From the NCBI RefSeq assembly GCF_000687475.1, contig NC_057316.1:5146001-5210000 (forward strand): a DNA stretch of 64,000 bases, in the 5' to 3' direction. Positions 10,750-21,815 of the stretch are shown in pieces. A program made the position numbers and the translations under genes. This DNA comes from Ustilaginoidea virens (lineage: Eukaryota > Ascomycota > Sordariomycetes > Hypocreales > Clavicipitaceae). The stretch's first letter is position 1, and the number at the start of each line of letters is the position of its first letter. Below the pieces are notes generated by a model. It saw only the letters and a list, made by a program, of their open reading frames with translations. It had not been told where the DNA came from and did not search any database.

Positions 10750-11606
10750 TCATTGGATCTTGGCCTTGCTGAAATCCATCTCCGGATGCTGCTGCTGGAA
10801 CTTTTTCAAAATATCCATCTTCTTTTGCTCATCGGAGCTGGGCAGACCCTGCTCCTTTTGTCTCTGATCGTACATCATCTTCTCGACCATTCCTCTCGTC
10901 TCGCCATCCAAGTCAGAGAGCTTTGATGAATCGGGCTGGATCTTGGTCACGTCGATCATGGGTGCCGAAGTGATGACATGGGCCCACCACTCCATCTTGT
11001 TGACTTTGTCGAAATGCATCTCAACCGTCTTTGTGCCGTCGCTGTTGGTAGAGAGCGTCCACGTGGAGTCATCGACATGAATGGCATGAGGCAACTCGCC
11101 CTGTTATGACGGTCAGTTATGTATGGGTCTCTGAAATGGATGCGATCTTGATGATAATGCGACGCGAGGCTGGGTGTTTCTTTTTCTTCTTCTTCCTTTT
11201 CTTCCTTTTCTTCATTTTTGTTCCATGGCTGGAACATGTATGGGCCGGCGTTCTTTCCTACCTTGATGACTGGGTCTTGGCCCTTGATACCTGCAGATAG
11301 GCTCTGCTTCTTGATGTCGATGACGAGATCTTTAGACTTGATATTTCCGGGGACAGTGAATGTGACGTTCAGTTCGGCGATGGTCTGCTGCCACTTGTAC
11401 GGAAGAGCAGCTTGCTCGGAAGTCTCTTTGGCGCGGGCTGCTGCCTCTTCGGCTGGGGTCGGGTCTGGGAATACGCAGGATTGATTAGCTTCGCCATGGA
11501 AGAGCTCCAAGGTTGCAATAAAAAGCAGCTTGAATTGCAGTCTTGAGTGAGGCGACAGGTTTGGAACCTGGTTTGGACCGAGGTACCTACCCTTGAAATC
11601 CGCCAT
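10750..11606 (-). CDS. NUDC: Nuclear movement protein NudC, CS-domain Hsp90 cochaperone
   Basis: Cochaperone that stabilises dynein regulators and supports nuclear migration along microtubules. Exons on the minus strand are 11606-11591, 11464-11262 and 11100-10750, giving 189 residues, the typical fungal length. Exon 1 is 16 bp (MADFK plus one base), which automated prediction could miss. The p23-like CS domain runs from [17 protein letters not shown] to [18 protein letters not shown]. The C-terminal [19 protein letters not shown] and the conserved end [17 protein letters not shown] are present. Intron 1 (126 bp) is a stop-free multiple of three. The 3' end faces the AME1 stop only 126 bp away, so their 3' UTRs may overlap. 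Confidence 0.93.
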
Positions 11607-12146
11607 GATGAGTGCGATACTGGATGTAGTTACTGCTGTGGCTGGTCGGTAGAGTTGCGAAGCAAGGCTTTTCGTCGAGTCCAAGGTGGGATGAAGATGG
11701 GCGCCCAAGCCCGCTCGAAAGTCCGCTCGAGTCGACGGAAACCGTTGGAAGCTTTAGTGGCCATGGAGGGGCAACTGCCAAGCAAGCAAGCAAGCAAGCA
11801 AGGGCCGACTCAACTTGGTTCCCGCTCCTGACTGGTTGATTTGGGCCCCGGAGTGCTATGTTAGGTAGTCCGTACAGGTATTTCCCTCCTACTCTTGGTG
11901 GAACGCCCAGGTACATGATACTTACGCCATTGGCGTTTGCAGATGAGACTGGACGGCTGACAAAGCTGCACTGGCAAGCAACTTCATGATTTCACCACGG
12001 GCATCTCGCCCCTCCCGCCTGCTTCTCCCCTTCCCCATCTGTCGCAAACCAAATCCGCTCTCGCGGCTCATTGCTGCGGCTCACTGCACCGCGGCAACGA
12101 GGGCCTCAATCCCCCACGCAGCATCAACATCCCCCCCCGGCGAGCA
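11607..12146. other. Divergent promoter region NUDC/TFB3
   Basis: 540 bp without a gene. It contains a CAAG tetranucleotide array at about 11779-11800 and is CCCC/pyrimidine-rich just upstream of TFB3. Confidence 0.55.
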
Positions 12147-13229
12147 ATGTCGCGAAACGGCACCAGCTCCGTGTCGGTGGGCCCTGCACCCTCGACCGGG
12201 GCTGGCGGCGCGCCATCCGACGAGGACGAGACGTGCCCCGTGTGCAAGACGACGCGCTACTTCAACAGGGACATGGAGTTCCTCATCAACCCCGAGTGCT
12301 ACCACAGGATGTGCAAGACGTGCGTGGAGCGCATCTTCAAGGACGGCCCGAACCAGTGCCCCTACGCGACGTGCCACAAGACGCTCCGCCTGAGAGGCTT
12401 CAAGTCGGCCTTCTTCGCCGACCTGGCGGTCGAGAGGGAGGTGGACATCCGCAAGCGCGTCAGCCAGGTCTTCAACAAGGTCGAGGACGACTTCGAGACG
12501 CTCGACGACTACAACGACTACCTCTACATGGTGGAGTGCCTGACCAGCGACCTGGTGGGCGGCACCGCCGACGCGCGGGCCAAGGCCGAGGCGCAGCTGG
12601 CCGAGTGGGAGGCCCAGCACAGGGCCGAGATTGAGCGCAACAAGAGGCTGGCCCGCGAGTCGGACGAGGCTCGCCAGAAGCGCCTGGCCGCCGAGCAGGA
12701 GGCCGCGCGGCAGCGGCGGCTGCGCGATCTCCAGCAGGAGGTGGCCGAGAAGGCGAGCGCCGCCCGGTTCCGCGAGGAGATGCTCGACTCGCTGCAGAGC
12801 GCCGAGGTCGGCCACGCCGCCGAGGCCCTGGACAAGGTCCTGCTCAAGAAGCGCGGGCAGCAGAGGCGGGGCCCGCCGGCCCGAGAGGGCCTGGCGTCCG
12901 CGCCGGGCGCCGGGCTCTCCATCCGCGGCCTGCGAGGCAAGACCCGCGGCGGCGGCGCCGCCGCCGACGGCGACGACGACAGCAGAAAGCCGTACGACCC
13001 GTTTGGCGGCCTGGACCTGGCCCCCGAGCGCGTCGACCTGTCGCCCGACAAGCTGCAGGGCTACCGCAGCGAATGGGTCGACGTGACGAGGTCCAAGAGC
13101 GACTACCTCGTCGGCGGCTACAGCGCCGACGAGTACATCTCGCGGGCCCTGTACGAAGCCTTTTCGGGGCTGGGCGTCTTCATCGCCGACGACAAGCCGG
13201 GCAGAAGCGTCCCTGTGGGGGCGAAATAA
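12147..13229 (+). CDS. TFB3: TFIIH/CDK-activating kinase assembly factor Tfb3 (MAT1 homolog)
   Basis: RING-finger subunit that holds the Cdk7-type kinase and cyclin onto core TFIIH, acting in Pol II initiation and repair. One uninterrupted exon of 360 residues, close to the family length. The N-terminal C3HC4 RING (CPVCKTTRYFNRDMEF, then YHRMCKTCVERIF and CPYATC) spans about residues 30-78, followed by the TFB3/MAT1 signature LRLRGFKSAFFADLAVEREVD. A long charged coiled coil (about 115-220) leads to a Gly/Arg-rich linker and the C-terminal KLQGYRSEWVDVTRSKSDYL segment expected to contact the kinase. Third positions are almost all G or C, in contrast to the neighbouring AP180 gene. Confidence 0.94.
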   Translation: MSRNGTSSVSVGPAPSTGAGGAPSDEDETCPVCKTTRYFNRDMEFLINPECYHRMCKTCVERIFKDGPNQCPYATCHKTLRLRGFKSAFFADLAVEREVDIRKRVSQVFNKVEDDFETLDDYNDYLYMVECLTSDLVGGTADARAKAEAQLAEWEAQHRAEIERNKRLARESDEARQKRLAAEQEAARQRRLRDLQQEVAEKASAARFREEMLDSLQSAEVGHAAEALDKVLLKKRGQQRRGPPAREGLASAPGAGLSIRGLRGKTRGGGAAADGDDDSRKPYDPFGGLDLAPERVDLSPDKLQGYRSEWVDVTRSKSDYLVGGYSADEYISRALYEAFSGLGVFIADDKPGRSVPVGAK

Positions 13230-13270
13230 AAGGGCAACCGGGACGGGTGTTTTTGGAAGTTTCCCTTTTT

Positions 13271-13302
<32 letters not shown>

Positions 13303-14045
13303 TCCTTCTTCCCTTCTTTCTTTCTTTCCTTTTTCCCCCCGCTTTTCCCCTTGCATTAGAACAAAGCATCATGGTTGGCGTTTCGGTAATCAGGGGTTTC
13401 TTGCACGGACTCGAGGAAATACAGTCAAAGAGAAGCCGTCGCATCGTGCTGCACGGCTCATCCATGGTTCCCACTACGCTACGTTGGTCGGTGATATGTA
13501 ACCGTCGCGGCCAGAGTGTCTAGACCTTGCCCCGACCCTTTGCCATGCCACAGCCGCAGCTGCGCCTGGTTTTCGCCCATCAAAGTCCAGCATTGGGCAT
13601 CTGGCATCCGAGCGTCGCCAACCTCCTCGCCTCGACTCCATCAAGTGGCAGGTAGGAGCCTACGTTGCACTTTACCGGCACCGGTTTCATCCTGTCTTTG
13701 TCCTGGGACAAGTCAGCATCCACAACGCCCCCCGTTGCAGAAAGACGCTCAGTTGAGCTGCAGACTCTTTGACAATCGCCATCTATACATAGCTCTGTAC
13801 TACGTAGCTATGAGAGAACATGGACCACGCTGTTGTGACTCCCCCTTCAAACCCCCATTATCCAAACAACGCCTCGCTTATGCGATTCCGAAAAAAGGAT
13901 CTTGCTCAAGAGGGAAAATGACAAGGAAAATACCATTACATTCGTCTGGAAATCATTACTAATAAAAAAGACTTCTCCCCCCAGCTACCCTTGGCAGGCG
14001 TCTGGGGTCCTTTTGTTTCTTGTTCCAAAACCCAGGTTTGATGGC
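13230..14045. other. Convergent intergenic region TFB3/AP180
   Basis: 816 bp between two 3' ends. A TTTC/CTTT microsatellite directly follows TFB3; the remainder has no recognisable gene. Confidence 0.55.
13268..13328. repeat. TTTC tetranucleotide microsatellite
   Basis: About 14 TTTC/TTCC units starting 40 bp after the TFB3 stop codon, probably inside its 3' UTR. Confidence 0.9.
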
Positions 14046-16323
14046 TTATTGCTGCCACGGAGTCTGCTGCGCAGGACGAGGGAAAACAGGCACTGTGGCA
14101 AGTTGGTCAAGTCCACCGCCGATGGCGGTCTGGTCGTGCTGCCATCCCATACCGGTGTTGTGGTTGACAAACGCGCCGTGGCGGAAGGGATTCGTCGTGC
14201 CAGTGGCTTGGGGGGCGAGGCCTCGTTGAATATATTGCTGCTGGTGGTCTGGTGACGGCGCTGGTGGTTGCTGCTGCTGCTGCTGCTGCTGGAAGTTCTT
14301 GGCGAATGGGTTTGTGCCCGTGGGTTGAGCTTGCAGAGGAACCGATGGCTGAAAAGGACTGTTGTTCTGGGCAGGCGATCGGGCAAAGGGGTTGGTTGAC
14401 TGCCGATTCAATGGTTGAGCGGGTGGTGACGACGAAAAGGATGACGGATTGCCCTGTACGCCCGTGGCCTGCACCATGATAGATTGCCGGAATGGATTGG
14501 TGCCAGTTGGCGTTGGCTGCAGCGGGCTTGCCTGGGCGGCTTGAGGTGGCTGTTGCAGGCCGTACTGGACAGCTTGAGTCGGGTTCTGAAAGACGGCTTC
14601 CGAGTTTTGCGGAATGGCTCCGAGAGCACCAGGCTGGAAGCTAGATTGCGGCGTGAAGGCCCCGAAACCAGCCCCGGTGAAGTTGGGCTGCAGAGGCTGT
14701 GCTTGGTGTTGTGGTGGTATTTGCGGAGGCTGTTGCTGCGGCATGAATCCGCCCATGTTCTGTTGTTGCGACATCATGTTGCTGGGAACGAACCCGGTCT
14801 GCTGTTGCGCAAAGCCGGTAGGAGGGAACGGCATAGCAGTCGGTTGGGCCTGGAATTGAGCGGCGCCAGTAGGGAATCCTGCGGGCAGGGCGCTGATCTG
14901 CATAAAGGTCTGGTTCTGCTCTATCGCATCGACAAAGTCGATCAGATCGGGGTCGGGGCCTTTGTTCGCCTGAGGGTTGACGTCTGTCTTGGCCTCTGGA
15001 ACCGACGGGAAGGGGCTGTTGTTGCTGTTTGCGGTAGACGAGGTTGGCTTAGACAGCGACTTGGCAAAATCGAGCTTGGCGGGTGCTGCAGGGGAGCGCC
15101 CGTTCCGCTTGGCATCTTGCTCAGCAAGATACTGACGTCGGTGAATCTCAAAGTCGGGGTCCTTGAGATACTCCTCGAGTTGGCGACCCAAATTGACCGG
15201 AGCATGCTTCAGCCTAGGCACCTCGACGCGAGTGTGGTGCTCGTGCAGACGAGCACAGCTGAGGTACTGCACGACGCAATCAGTCTGTCGCGTGAATGAG
15301 CGATAGATTTCCATTGCTCTTTCAGCGTCTGGCTTGGACATTTCGAAAAAGTGGCCTAGCGCGTATTCATCGGATGAGCAAGGATCAAGGCGAGACGAAG
15401 GGGGTCGGGTCGACGAACCTAATACGTTGATGAGCCCCTGATTCAGAACCTGGAACAAGGCCAGCAGGTCGAGGATCAACAATCGAAAAATGGCAATGGT
15501 GATTTCGTTTTCGGGCTCGGTTTCCAAGACCTTGAAGCCGCTTGTTAGCTAGGAGGTTGTCCTCGCTCCGACAACAACAAGAGTCTCTCAGTCCAAGTCT
15601 CTTGGCTCACAGCACACTTGACCAAAGCCGACAGTTGGTGCTGAACAGCTTCCGTTTCCCGAAGAAGACCCTTTTCCACGGACAAGTTCTCCAGCCTCGA
15701 TTCCCTGGCGCGAACCCAATCCGTCTTTGTGTCGCGATAGGCGCGGGCTCGCTCTGCCAGGTAATTTGCGTAATGCCGGATGTTCCGACCCTGAGTTTGG
15801 GCTGCAAAAGGTGTTGTGTTTGGTGGTTCCCTGGTCAGTTTCAACTTGCTCTACCACGCGACTTGACCGACATGACGCGACGAACCATCTGAGAAATGCC
15901 CGACACCCAATATACTCCGATGCTTGGCGAGATAGGCAAGCGTCACCTCCGGAGAGCCCTCCCGGATCATGAGATGTATTGTGAGCAAGCTTTTGAGAAC
16001 GACGGTCCATGTGGAGTCGCGCAGCCGATATTGCAGGGAGCGAAAGACTTCGCCGACGCCAGCGTCGCCGGAATGGGTCGCGACGAGGATGTGCTCGATG
16101 TACTTTGTCTTGGGCGGCGCACTCTAGATGAAGGACATGCGTTTGATGAGCTGCTCATTGCTTTCCTTGCCATGGGTGACTTTTTTTTTTTTTTTTTTTT
16201 TTTTTTCTTTCGGTAGGGAGGGAGGAAGACCGGGGGGCCGACGGGGGGAATCGACGTCGGGAATAACGAGCTAACCTTGATCTTGGTGGCGCCCTTGACG
16301 GACTTTTCAAACGAGCCAGACAT
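14046..16323 (-). CDS. YAP1801: Clathrin coat assembly protein AP180/CALM (ANTH domain) with NPF motifs
   Basis: Endocytic adaptor that binds PI(4,5)P2 at the plasma membrane through its ANTH domain. Exons on the minus strand are 16323-16276, 16123-15886, 15801-15611, 15530-15419 and 15355-14046, giving 632 residues. The start MSGSFEKSVKGATKIK joins to APPKTKYIEHILVATHSG, then QTQGRNIRHYANYL, EPENEITIAIFRLL and GHFFEMSKPDAERAMEIY, in ANTH order. The second half is disordered, Gln/Pro-rich, with a seven- to eight-residue poly-Gln run. It contains at least four NPF tripeptides (NPFRQS, NPFARS, NPFAKN, NPFRHG), the motif bound by EH domains of Pan1/Ede1-type scaffolds. Exon 2 must use a weak GTTCGT donor to keep FSDAQTQGRN, so that boundary is less certain. 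Intron 1 carries a 26 bp T run. Confidence 0.9.
16182..16206. repeat. Poly-T tract in AP180 intron 1
   Basis: Roughly 25 consecutive T on the plus strand (A on the sense strand of the gene) lie within the 152 bp first intron. Confidence 0.85.
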
Positions 16324-16996
16324 TGTATCGCCTTGATCGCCCGGCTGTCAGGGTCCACAGCTCTTGCAAGAGGGCCAGAGGGCAAGAGGGCAAGAGGACG
16401 CGTTTGGGCAAAGGGCAATGGGCAAAGGGGGGTTGATGGGGTAAGAGAATGGCTGGTGGTCGGCAAGGTGAAGTTGGGCCAGACTTTGCAAGTTGGGTTT
16501 GGCTGCAGCGGGGACTTTTGGGGGGAGGCGGGGGGGGGGGGGTTTGCTGTTGGGGAGGGGGGGGGAGGAGAGGGGGGGCGCAGCAGGGGGCACATCTAGC
16601 GGAGCCAATGGTGAGCGCACAAGGTGGAGCCAGGTGCTGCATAGCACGCAGGATATGATGCCTACATATTGATACATGTCGATATAATAATAGCACATGC
16701 TGGTGGGAATCAGCAGGTGGGAATCAGCAGGAGGTCGGGGTCGGGGGGTCGGGGGGTCGGGGGGCGTTACAACGGAATGGCCCGGTGATTTCAATGTTCT
16801 GTTCCGCTGCAGATGCACGATGCACCCAGACATCTGCACTTGCTGCAATGCACCAGACATGTGCACAAATGCACATACCGGTCCATCCACGCCACACGCC
16901 ACACGCCACACGCCACTACGCGCCACGGTTGATGCTTTGGCCAAGGGATATGGCCCTGAAGCAATCCGCGGCTTGTCACAGGGTATCAAACCGCCC
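16324..16996. other. Intergenic, AP180 promoter side
   Basis: The AP180 upstream region is strongly G-rich on the plus strand (C-rich toward the gene), with G runs of 8-10 at 16530-16580 and a GGGGTCGG repeat at 16735-16765. CGCCACACGCCACA repeats lie at 16890-16915. No gene is supported. Confidence 0.5.
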
Positions 16997-17424
16997 ATCC
17001 CTTTGACTGTGTTAAGGTGCAGCTTTTGTAACGGACCAGGGTTTAAGCCAATAGAAAACCGTAGTTTAAAGGGTACCTTAGCAGACTAGTAAATAGTATA
17101 AGGGTATAAGTACCGGCAATTTCCAGACTTACAAAGAGCTACATCGCACTTATCGCACCTGCAGGCCCGGCACATAGCGCTGTGAGGCTATTCCCACTAT
17201 ATTAAGCTGTCAATTTAGCAGCGATAAAGGCAGATAGAAAAGGCGTTATCACTAACTCTTTAAATGTTACTTATTGGCTCTATTAGAAATGCAAGAATTC
17301 CTAGTATAAGGATTTCAGTGATAAAGGTTTGGTGACTAGGCCAGTTGCCAAGAGGGTACCTAGTAGGTATTTAGCAAAGAGTGGGTCCGATACAAAAGCT
17401 GCACCTTAACACAGCCAAAGGGAT
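16997..17424. mobile_element. MITE-like element with 41 bp terminal inverted repeats
   Basis: The outer 41 bp (16997-17037 and 17384-17424) are inverted copies that match at 39 of 41 positions. Both arms start with ATCCCTTTG and include CTGTGTTAAGGTGCAGCTTT. Total length is 428 bp. The interior is AT-richer than the surroundings and carries no ORF of note, so it would depend on a transposase elsewhere. The arms end in AT, which could be a 2 bp target duplication or part of the repeat itself; no longer duplication is visible. Family assignment (Tc1/mariner, PIF or other) is not possible from this copy. Confidence 0.8.
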
Positions 17425-19244
17425 ATCAATCAATCACGTGCCATCAGGGCCATCAGGGCCCCGCATTTGTCGCCCACCTACCTCTTTCTCCCTAGTCAGG
17501 GACTCTGGGCCAAATGTCAGACAAGCCAGGACTCACCACTCACCCACCACTGGAAACCTCGGTCGCTTGGGGATGCTGCCCATCCGGCAAAGCCTGGGTT
17601 TCGCGGCACTTGAGATGCTTCTGGTCCGCCTGTTTCTAGTCCGCAGGCTATCCTGGGGTACCTGACCGAACTGGCCCCCCCCCGCCCCCCCTCTCCCGCG
17701 CAGAGACGGAGATGTCTGATCCATCTCTCCATCAGCGAGCGCCTCATCGACCTTCCCCTTCCAGGAGCCTGCGTGTGTCGTCTTCAACCCCTGAAAGGCG
17801 GATTCAAAGAGACCGCGCTTCTTTCTTCTCTTTTCTGGCCGCAGAGGCCCACCAATGACGTACTGGCCGCCCGAGATGGTGACACACGTACCCCAAGACC
17901 CCAAGCTGGCTCGCGCGTTTCGCGAATACCGGCCCCAGCAGTCCCTCCCTCGCCTCTCTCGAGGTCTGGCCTCAGACTCGAGTTAAGGAGGAATTCGATT
18001 TCCCGCCGACCAGAGCCGCAGAAGAATAACCCCTTCCCGACGGGCGCGGCAAAATTCCAGGTTACGGCTGTTTCATACGCGTTCTATATCCCTGCTAAAC
18101 CCAGTCCAATCCCTCTTATCCGAGTTGCCACTGGGACCCGGGGCCCGCTTGCAATCGAGGGCCAGACTCGACTCGCTTGCAAGCGGTCAAGTTACCTGCC
18201 AAGTCCTTGAGCCCGTCCAGCAGCAACAAGGTAGGTCGCCGTAGGGCAAAGAGGAACCGATCCGCCTGAAGAGGTCAATCGGCTGATGAAAGTAGGTGGG
18301 CTAAGGAGCTCTAGATTCTACCGCGTACCGAGGGCCTAAAGACACACCTCGGCACATGTTGCAGCTTCTGTTCCCCACCCCTTGCTGTGGCTCTTTGGAT
18401 GCGCCTACAGCAAGCCGCTTTATTACAGTTCTACTGAGACCAAAGGGAGCCAGCTAATCTTTAAGCGGTCAAACTTCCCCTTTCCGGCGCAAAAGAGCTG
18501 CAGCCCGCGAGTGTATGCCCACTAGCTCCCGATTGGTCTTGGTGTGTAGGGCTACACAGCTTGAGGTTAACTGGTGGCGCTGCGCCCTTTTTCCCCTCTG
18601 GAACGCCGCCCGAACCGTCCACCTCGCCAATAGGTAAGTTCTCCAAGTTGAAGGGCCCTTTCTGACTATTTCGGGCTAGCCGTCTCGAAGCCCCTTGGTG
18701 CTTTCCCACTTGAGCAATTTGCCAATAGCCCGGGGGCTAGCGATCAGGGCTATGGACCCGTGTCCACCGATCGGCACGCTGTAGGAGACTATTGGCTCAA
18801 CACGACGTCCTGTCGCCTTGGGAACGCTCTTTTTGTATTAGAGAAAGTCGAGTCGAGTCTTCGGGAAGGACAGTGCGTGGCGGGGGGGGGGGGAGCTTAT
18901 CCGAAACGCAGGTTGAACAGCACATCAGCATGACATGGATAACTCGTGGCAAATGCCTGTGGGAGCACGGCAATTCCAACTCAAACTTGATACATATACA
19001 CTAGGCGCGCTTTTGCCACGGCGGGGTGGATGTTGTGAAATCAAACAAAGGCGTGTGGCATTCGACCGACTCCCCCCCCCCCTGTTGCCTCGCCAGCACT
19101 TTGCCCTTTTGCCCTATTTGCTCATGTTATAAGGATCAACCCATCGACATCAAGGGACGCTTGCCACTCACTCACGTCTCTTCTTTTCTTCCCTCACGAA
19201 TCAACTTCGGACGGCAAAGAGACCGATTGTCAAACAGCGCAACC
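17425..19244. other. Unexplained intergenic block before the FkbM gene
   Basis: About 1.8 kb with short ORFs on both strands (for example 17533-17904 minus and 17773-18210 plus) that I cannot match to any family. From 17900 to 18800 it lacks the homopolymer and pyrimidine tracts of other gaps here. The last 200 bp, with C-rich runs, look like the FkbM promoter. Confidence 0.4.
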
Positions 19245-20150
19245 ATGTCGATCGGAATGAGCAACCACAGGCAGAAGCTGCGCATCTGGATCTACCTCCT
19301 GGGCGTGGTTGTCGTGCTGCTCGTCGCCTTCCACAAGACAGAGTACGGCGGCGGCCTGGGAGGCTCCGAGCTGGCCTCGATATGGCGCAACTCGCGGATC
19401 CAGCAACGGAAGCCGCGATACGTCTTTGTCGACCTGGGCGCCAACCGCGCCGATTCTCTCAAGACGTTCCTCGAGGTGGAGGATGCCAAGTTCAAGTTCT
19501 CGTTCCCCAAGCCCGACTGGGCGACGCACGAGCAAGCCGGTAGGTTGCTGGTTCCCCAAGGCACACCCGCCCGCCCCAGAAAAGACGCAGCACATTGAGA
19601 AAATCTCCCCCCGCGGCCCAGCACGCTAACACGGCCCCTACCCAAACCCCCAGACATCTACCTCTTTGAGGCAAACCCCGTCTTCAACGAGGCGCTCGTC
19701 ACCGCCAAGGAGACATACCAAGCGCAGGGCCTAAGCATCACCATCTTCCCCACCACGGTGGTGGACGTCAAGGACGGCACCCGCACCTTCTACCTCGACA
19801 CGGTCAACGGGGATAACGACTTCTGGGGCTCCTCCACCAACGCCAACCACCCGGATGTCGTCAAGTCGGGCTCCAACGGCACCGAGCTGTCCGCCATCAA
19901 CATCTCCAGGTGGCTGCTGATGAACACGCTGCCCAAGGACTACGTCGTGGTCAAGATGGACATTGAGGGCTCCGAGTACGACGTGGTCCCGCACATGGTC
20001 GAGATGGGCATCTGGTCCGTGGTGGATTACCTCTTTGTCGAGTGGCACAAGAACGTGGCGGGAGAAGAGGCCATGGCTCGAGGCCATGCCGCCAAGGATA
20101 AGCTCATTAGCAAGGGGGTTCAGATGCCCTCGTACGACTCGTGGACGTGA
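19245..20150 (+). CDS. FkbM-type SAM-dependent methyltransferase, type II membrane protein
   Basis: Exons 19245-19539 and 19654-20150 give 263 residues. A short basic N-terminus (MSNHRQKLR) precedes one membrane segment (IWIYLLGVVVVLLVAF, about residues 14-32), so the catalytic part should face a secretory-pathway lumen. The methyltransferase core includes the SAM-binding YVFVDLGANRADSL, the acidic strand-2 end YLFEANPVF, DFWGSS, and the FkbM hallmark VVVKMDIEGSEYDVVPHMV followed by VDYLFVEWH. Small orphan FkbM proteins of this kind occur in fungi; the substrate is unknown, and an O-methyl transfer to a glycan or lipid is only a guess. No biosynthetic genes are adjacent. Two in-frame ATGs exist (codons 1 and 5); the first is used here. 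Confidence 0.82.
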
Positions 20151-20910
20151 ATGTATTTTTTTTTTCCTGTGGCCGGCTGGTCCTGCTCTGTACGTTATGA
20201 GACTTTTTTTTTTGTTCTTTTTTTTTCCCATGTTGGACGGTAATCACTGGATGGGATGGGGGATCAGCAGGTGATTCTTTTTTCTCGTTTTTGTCTCATA
20301 ATTCTTGGATGGGGTGGTTTTTCGGATTCCGACGGCTGCTTTGATTGCTTTCATGGCTTGCACCACGTCTTTTTTCTTTTGCCTCTGGGAAACGAGACCC
20401 TGTAGACTACGATGGCTGGGATTTTGTTTCAACATGATGAATGTCATTTGAGGAACAGCCAGGCGAATATCAAGCAAAATCACACAACATCACACAAAAT
20501 CACACAAAATCGACCAGACCATCATCATCCGTCTTTCCTGAAGCAGGCAGGAGAAGGGGGGGATGGGGGGGGGGGGGGGCATGGCCAAGGAATCCGGGCT
20601 GTCTTGGCAGGGCGGCGTGATAAAACTGTCCTTTTTCCTGACCAGTGGCCAGTTTCAAAGCCTCCCCTTCCCCCCCTCCTATCCCCCAACTGCTAAAGAT
20701 TAGTTCTGTTCCTGGGCATCGCCTGTGCGGGCTGCATCACGAAAGTTTAATCCGGTGCGGCTGGCGACGGACCCTTGGGATGCCGCTTAGGCCCGTTGCC
20801 CACTGCTCACAGCGGCGGGGGCCCGGGGGGGGGTGGGGTGGGGCGGGGAAACGGATGATTGTATGACGGGCACATCCAAGAGAGAACAGGCCGGACTTGC
20901 CTTGAAAGCA

Positions 20911-21002
20911 TCTACTATCTACTACTACTACTACGTACTGTCTACTGTCTATTGTCTACTGTCTTTTGTTCTTTTGTCTTTTGTTCTTTTGTCTTTTGTC
21001 TA
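20911..21002. repeat. CTACTGT and CTTTTGTT microsatellites
   Basis: CTA trinucleotides pass into CTACTGT/CTATTGT units and then into alternating CTTTTGTT/CTTTTGT units over about 90 bp. Confidence 0.85.
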
Positions 21003-21815
21003 CCGCCCAACTCTACGCATCCACGAGGATTCTGCTACAAAGCAACATGAAAGGCTCTCAGGGGGACGAGCACACCGCGACGGAGGCTGCACAGGGACAG
21101 GACTGGCTCTGAGGTCTAGTGTAGCGACGCCCTCGTACGTGCTCCTACGTGGACTCCTACGTCGGTACATGTACCGCTACTGAGCACACAGTAGGTGGCT
21201 GGTACATGGCAGGGTCCGGCTGGTTCCAGGCCAATCGAGGCGCTCTACACTACGGAGTACATGTCCATTCCCACTCTGTCGGGTAGGGGGTGCCATGCCC
21301 CTTTGGGAAATCACTGGGGGAAATGGCTGGGGGGGAATGGAATCGGCCGCCGCGGCCCCACTGCCAGGGCCCATCCAGCCTCGTTGCCTCCTGATTGGCT
21401 CGTCGTGGCTGCTTCCTTTGCAGCATGGTACTATGGAAGGCTGGGACTCTGGGAGTAGGAGGGGAGGTATGTTACATGTAAACGAAGTAGATTAGCTAGT
21501 GCCAGGAAGGGGTTCTGGGGAGAAGGGAAGGGGGGGGGGGGGGGGGGGGTGTGGACGGCTCTTGTCTCTTTCTTCAGGGCGACCACCAGGGAGAAACCAA
21601 AACGTGTCACTCCGTTCTTCTCCCTTGCCGAGTGCGCATCATGCAGAACTTTAAGTGAAAAGGGCCCCGGCTACCGGTTCGGTTCGGAAGCTTCAATGTT
21701 CCAAGCTGGCAGTCGGCTTGCATGCTCGTTGACGACTGCGCGAGCCCTCTGCTTCCTTCTGGGTCGTCCACCTATCTATCCGCTCTCACTTCTTCTTTCA
21801 CTTTATCGACTCTTT

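Noticed and set aside
12081..12815. 244-codon open frame on the minus strand opposite TFB3
   Set aside because: Leu/Gly/Val-rich shadow of the GC-rich TFB3 coding strand.
17381..17430. tRNA-like or structural RNA at the inverted repeat
   Set aside because: The arms are 41 bp, separated by about 350 bp, with no tRNA A/B boxes; a transposon terminus explains them better.
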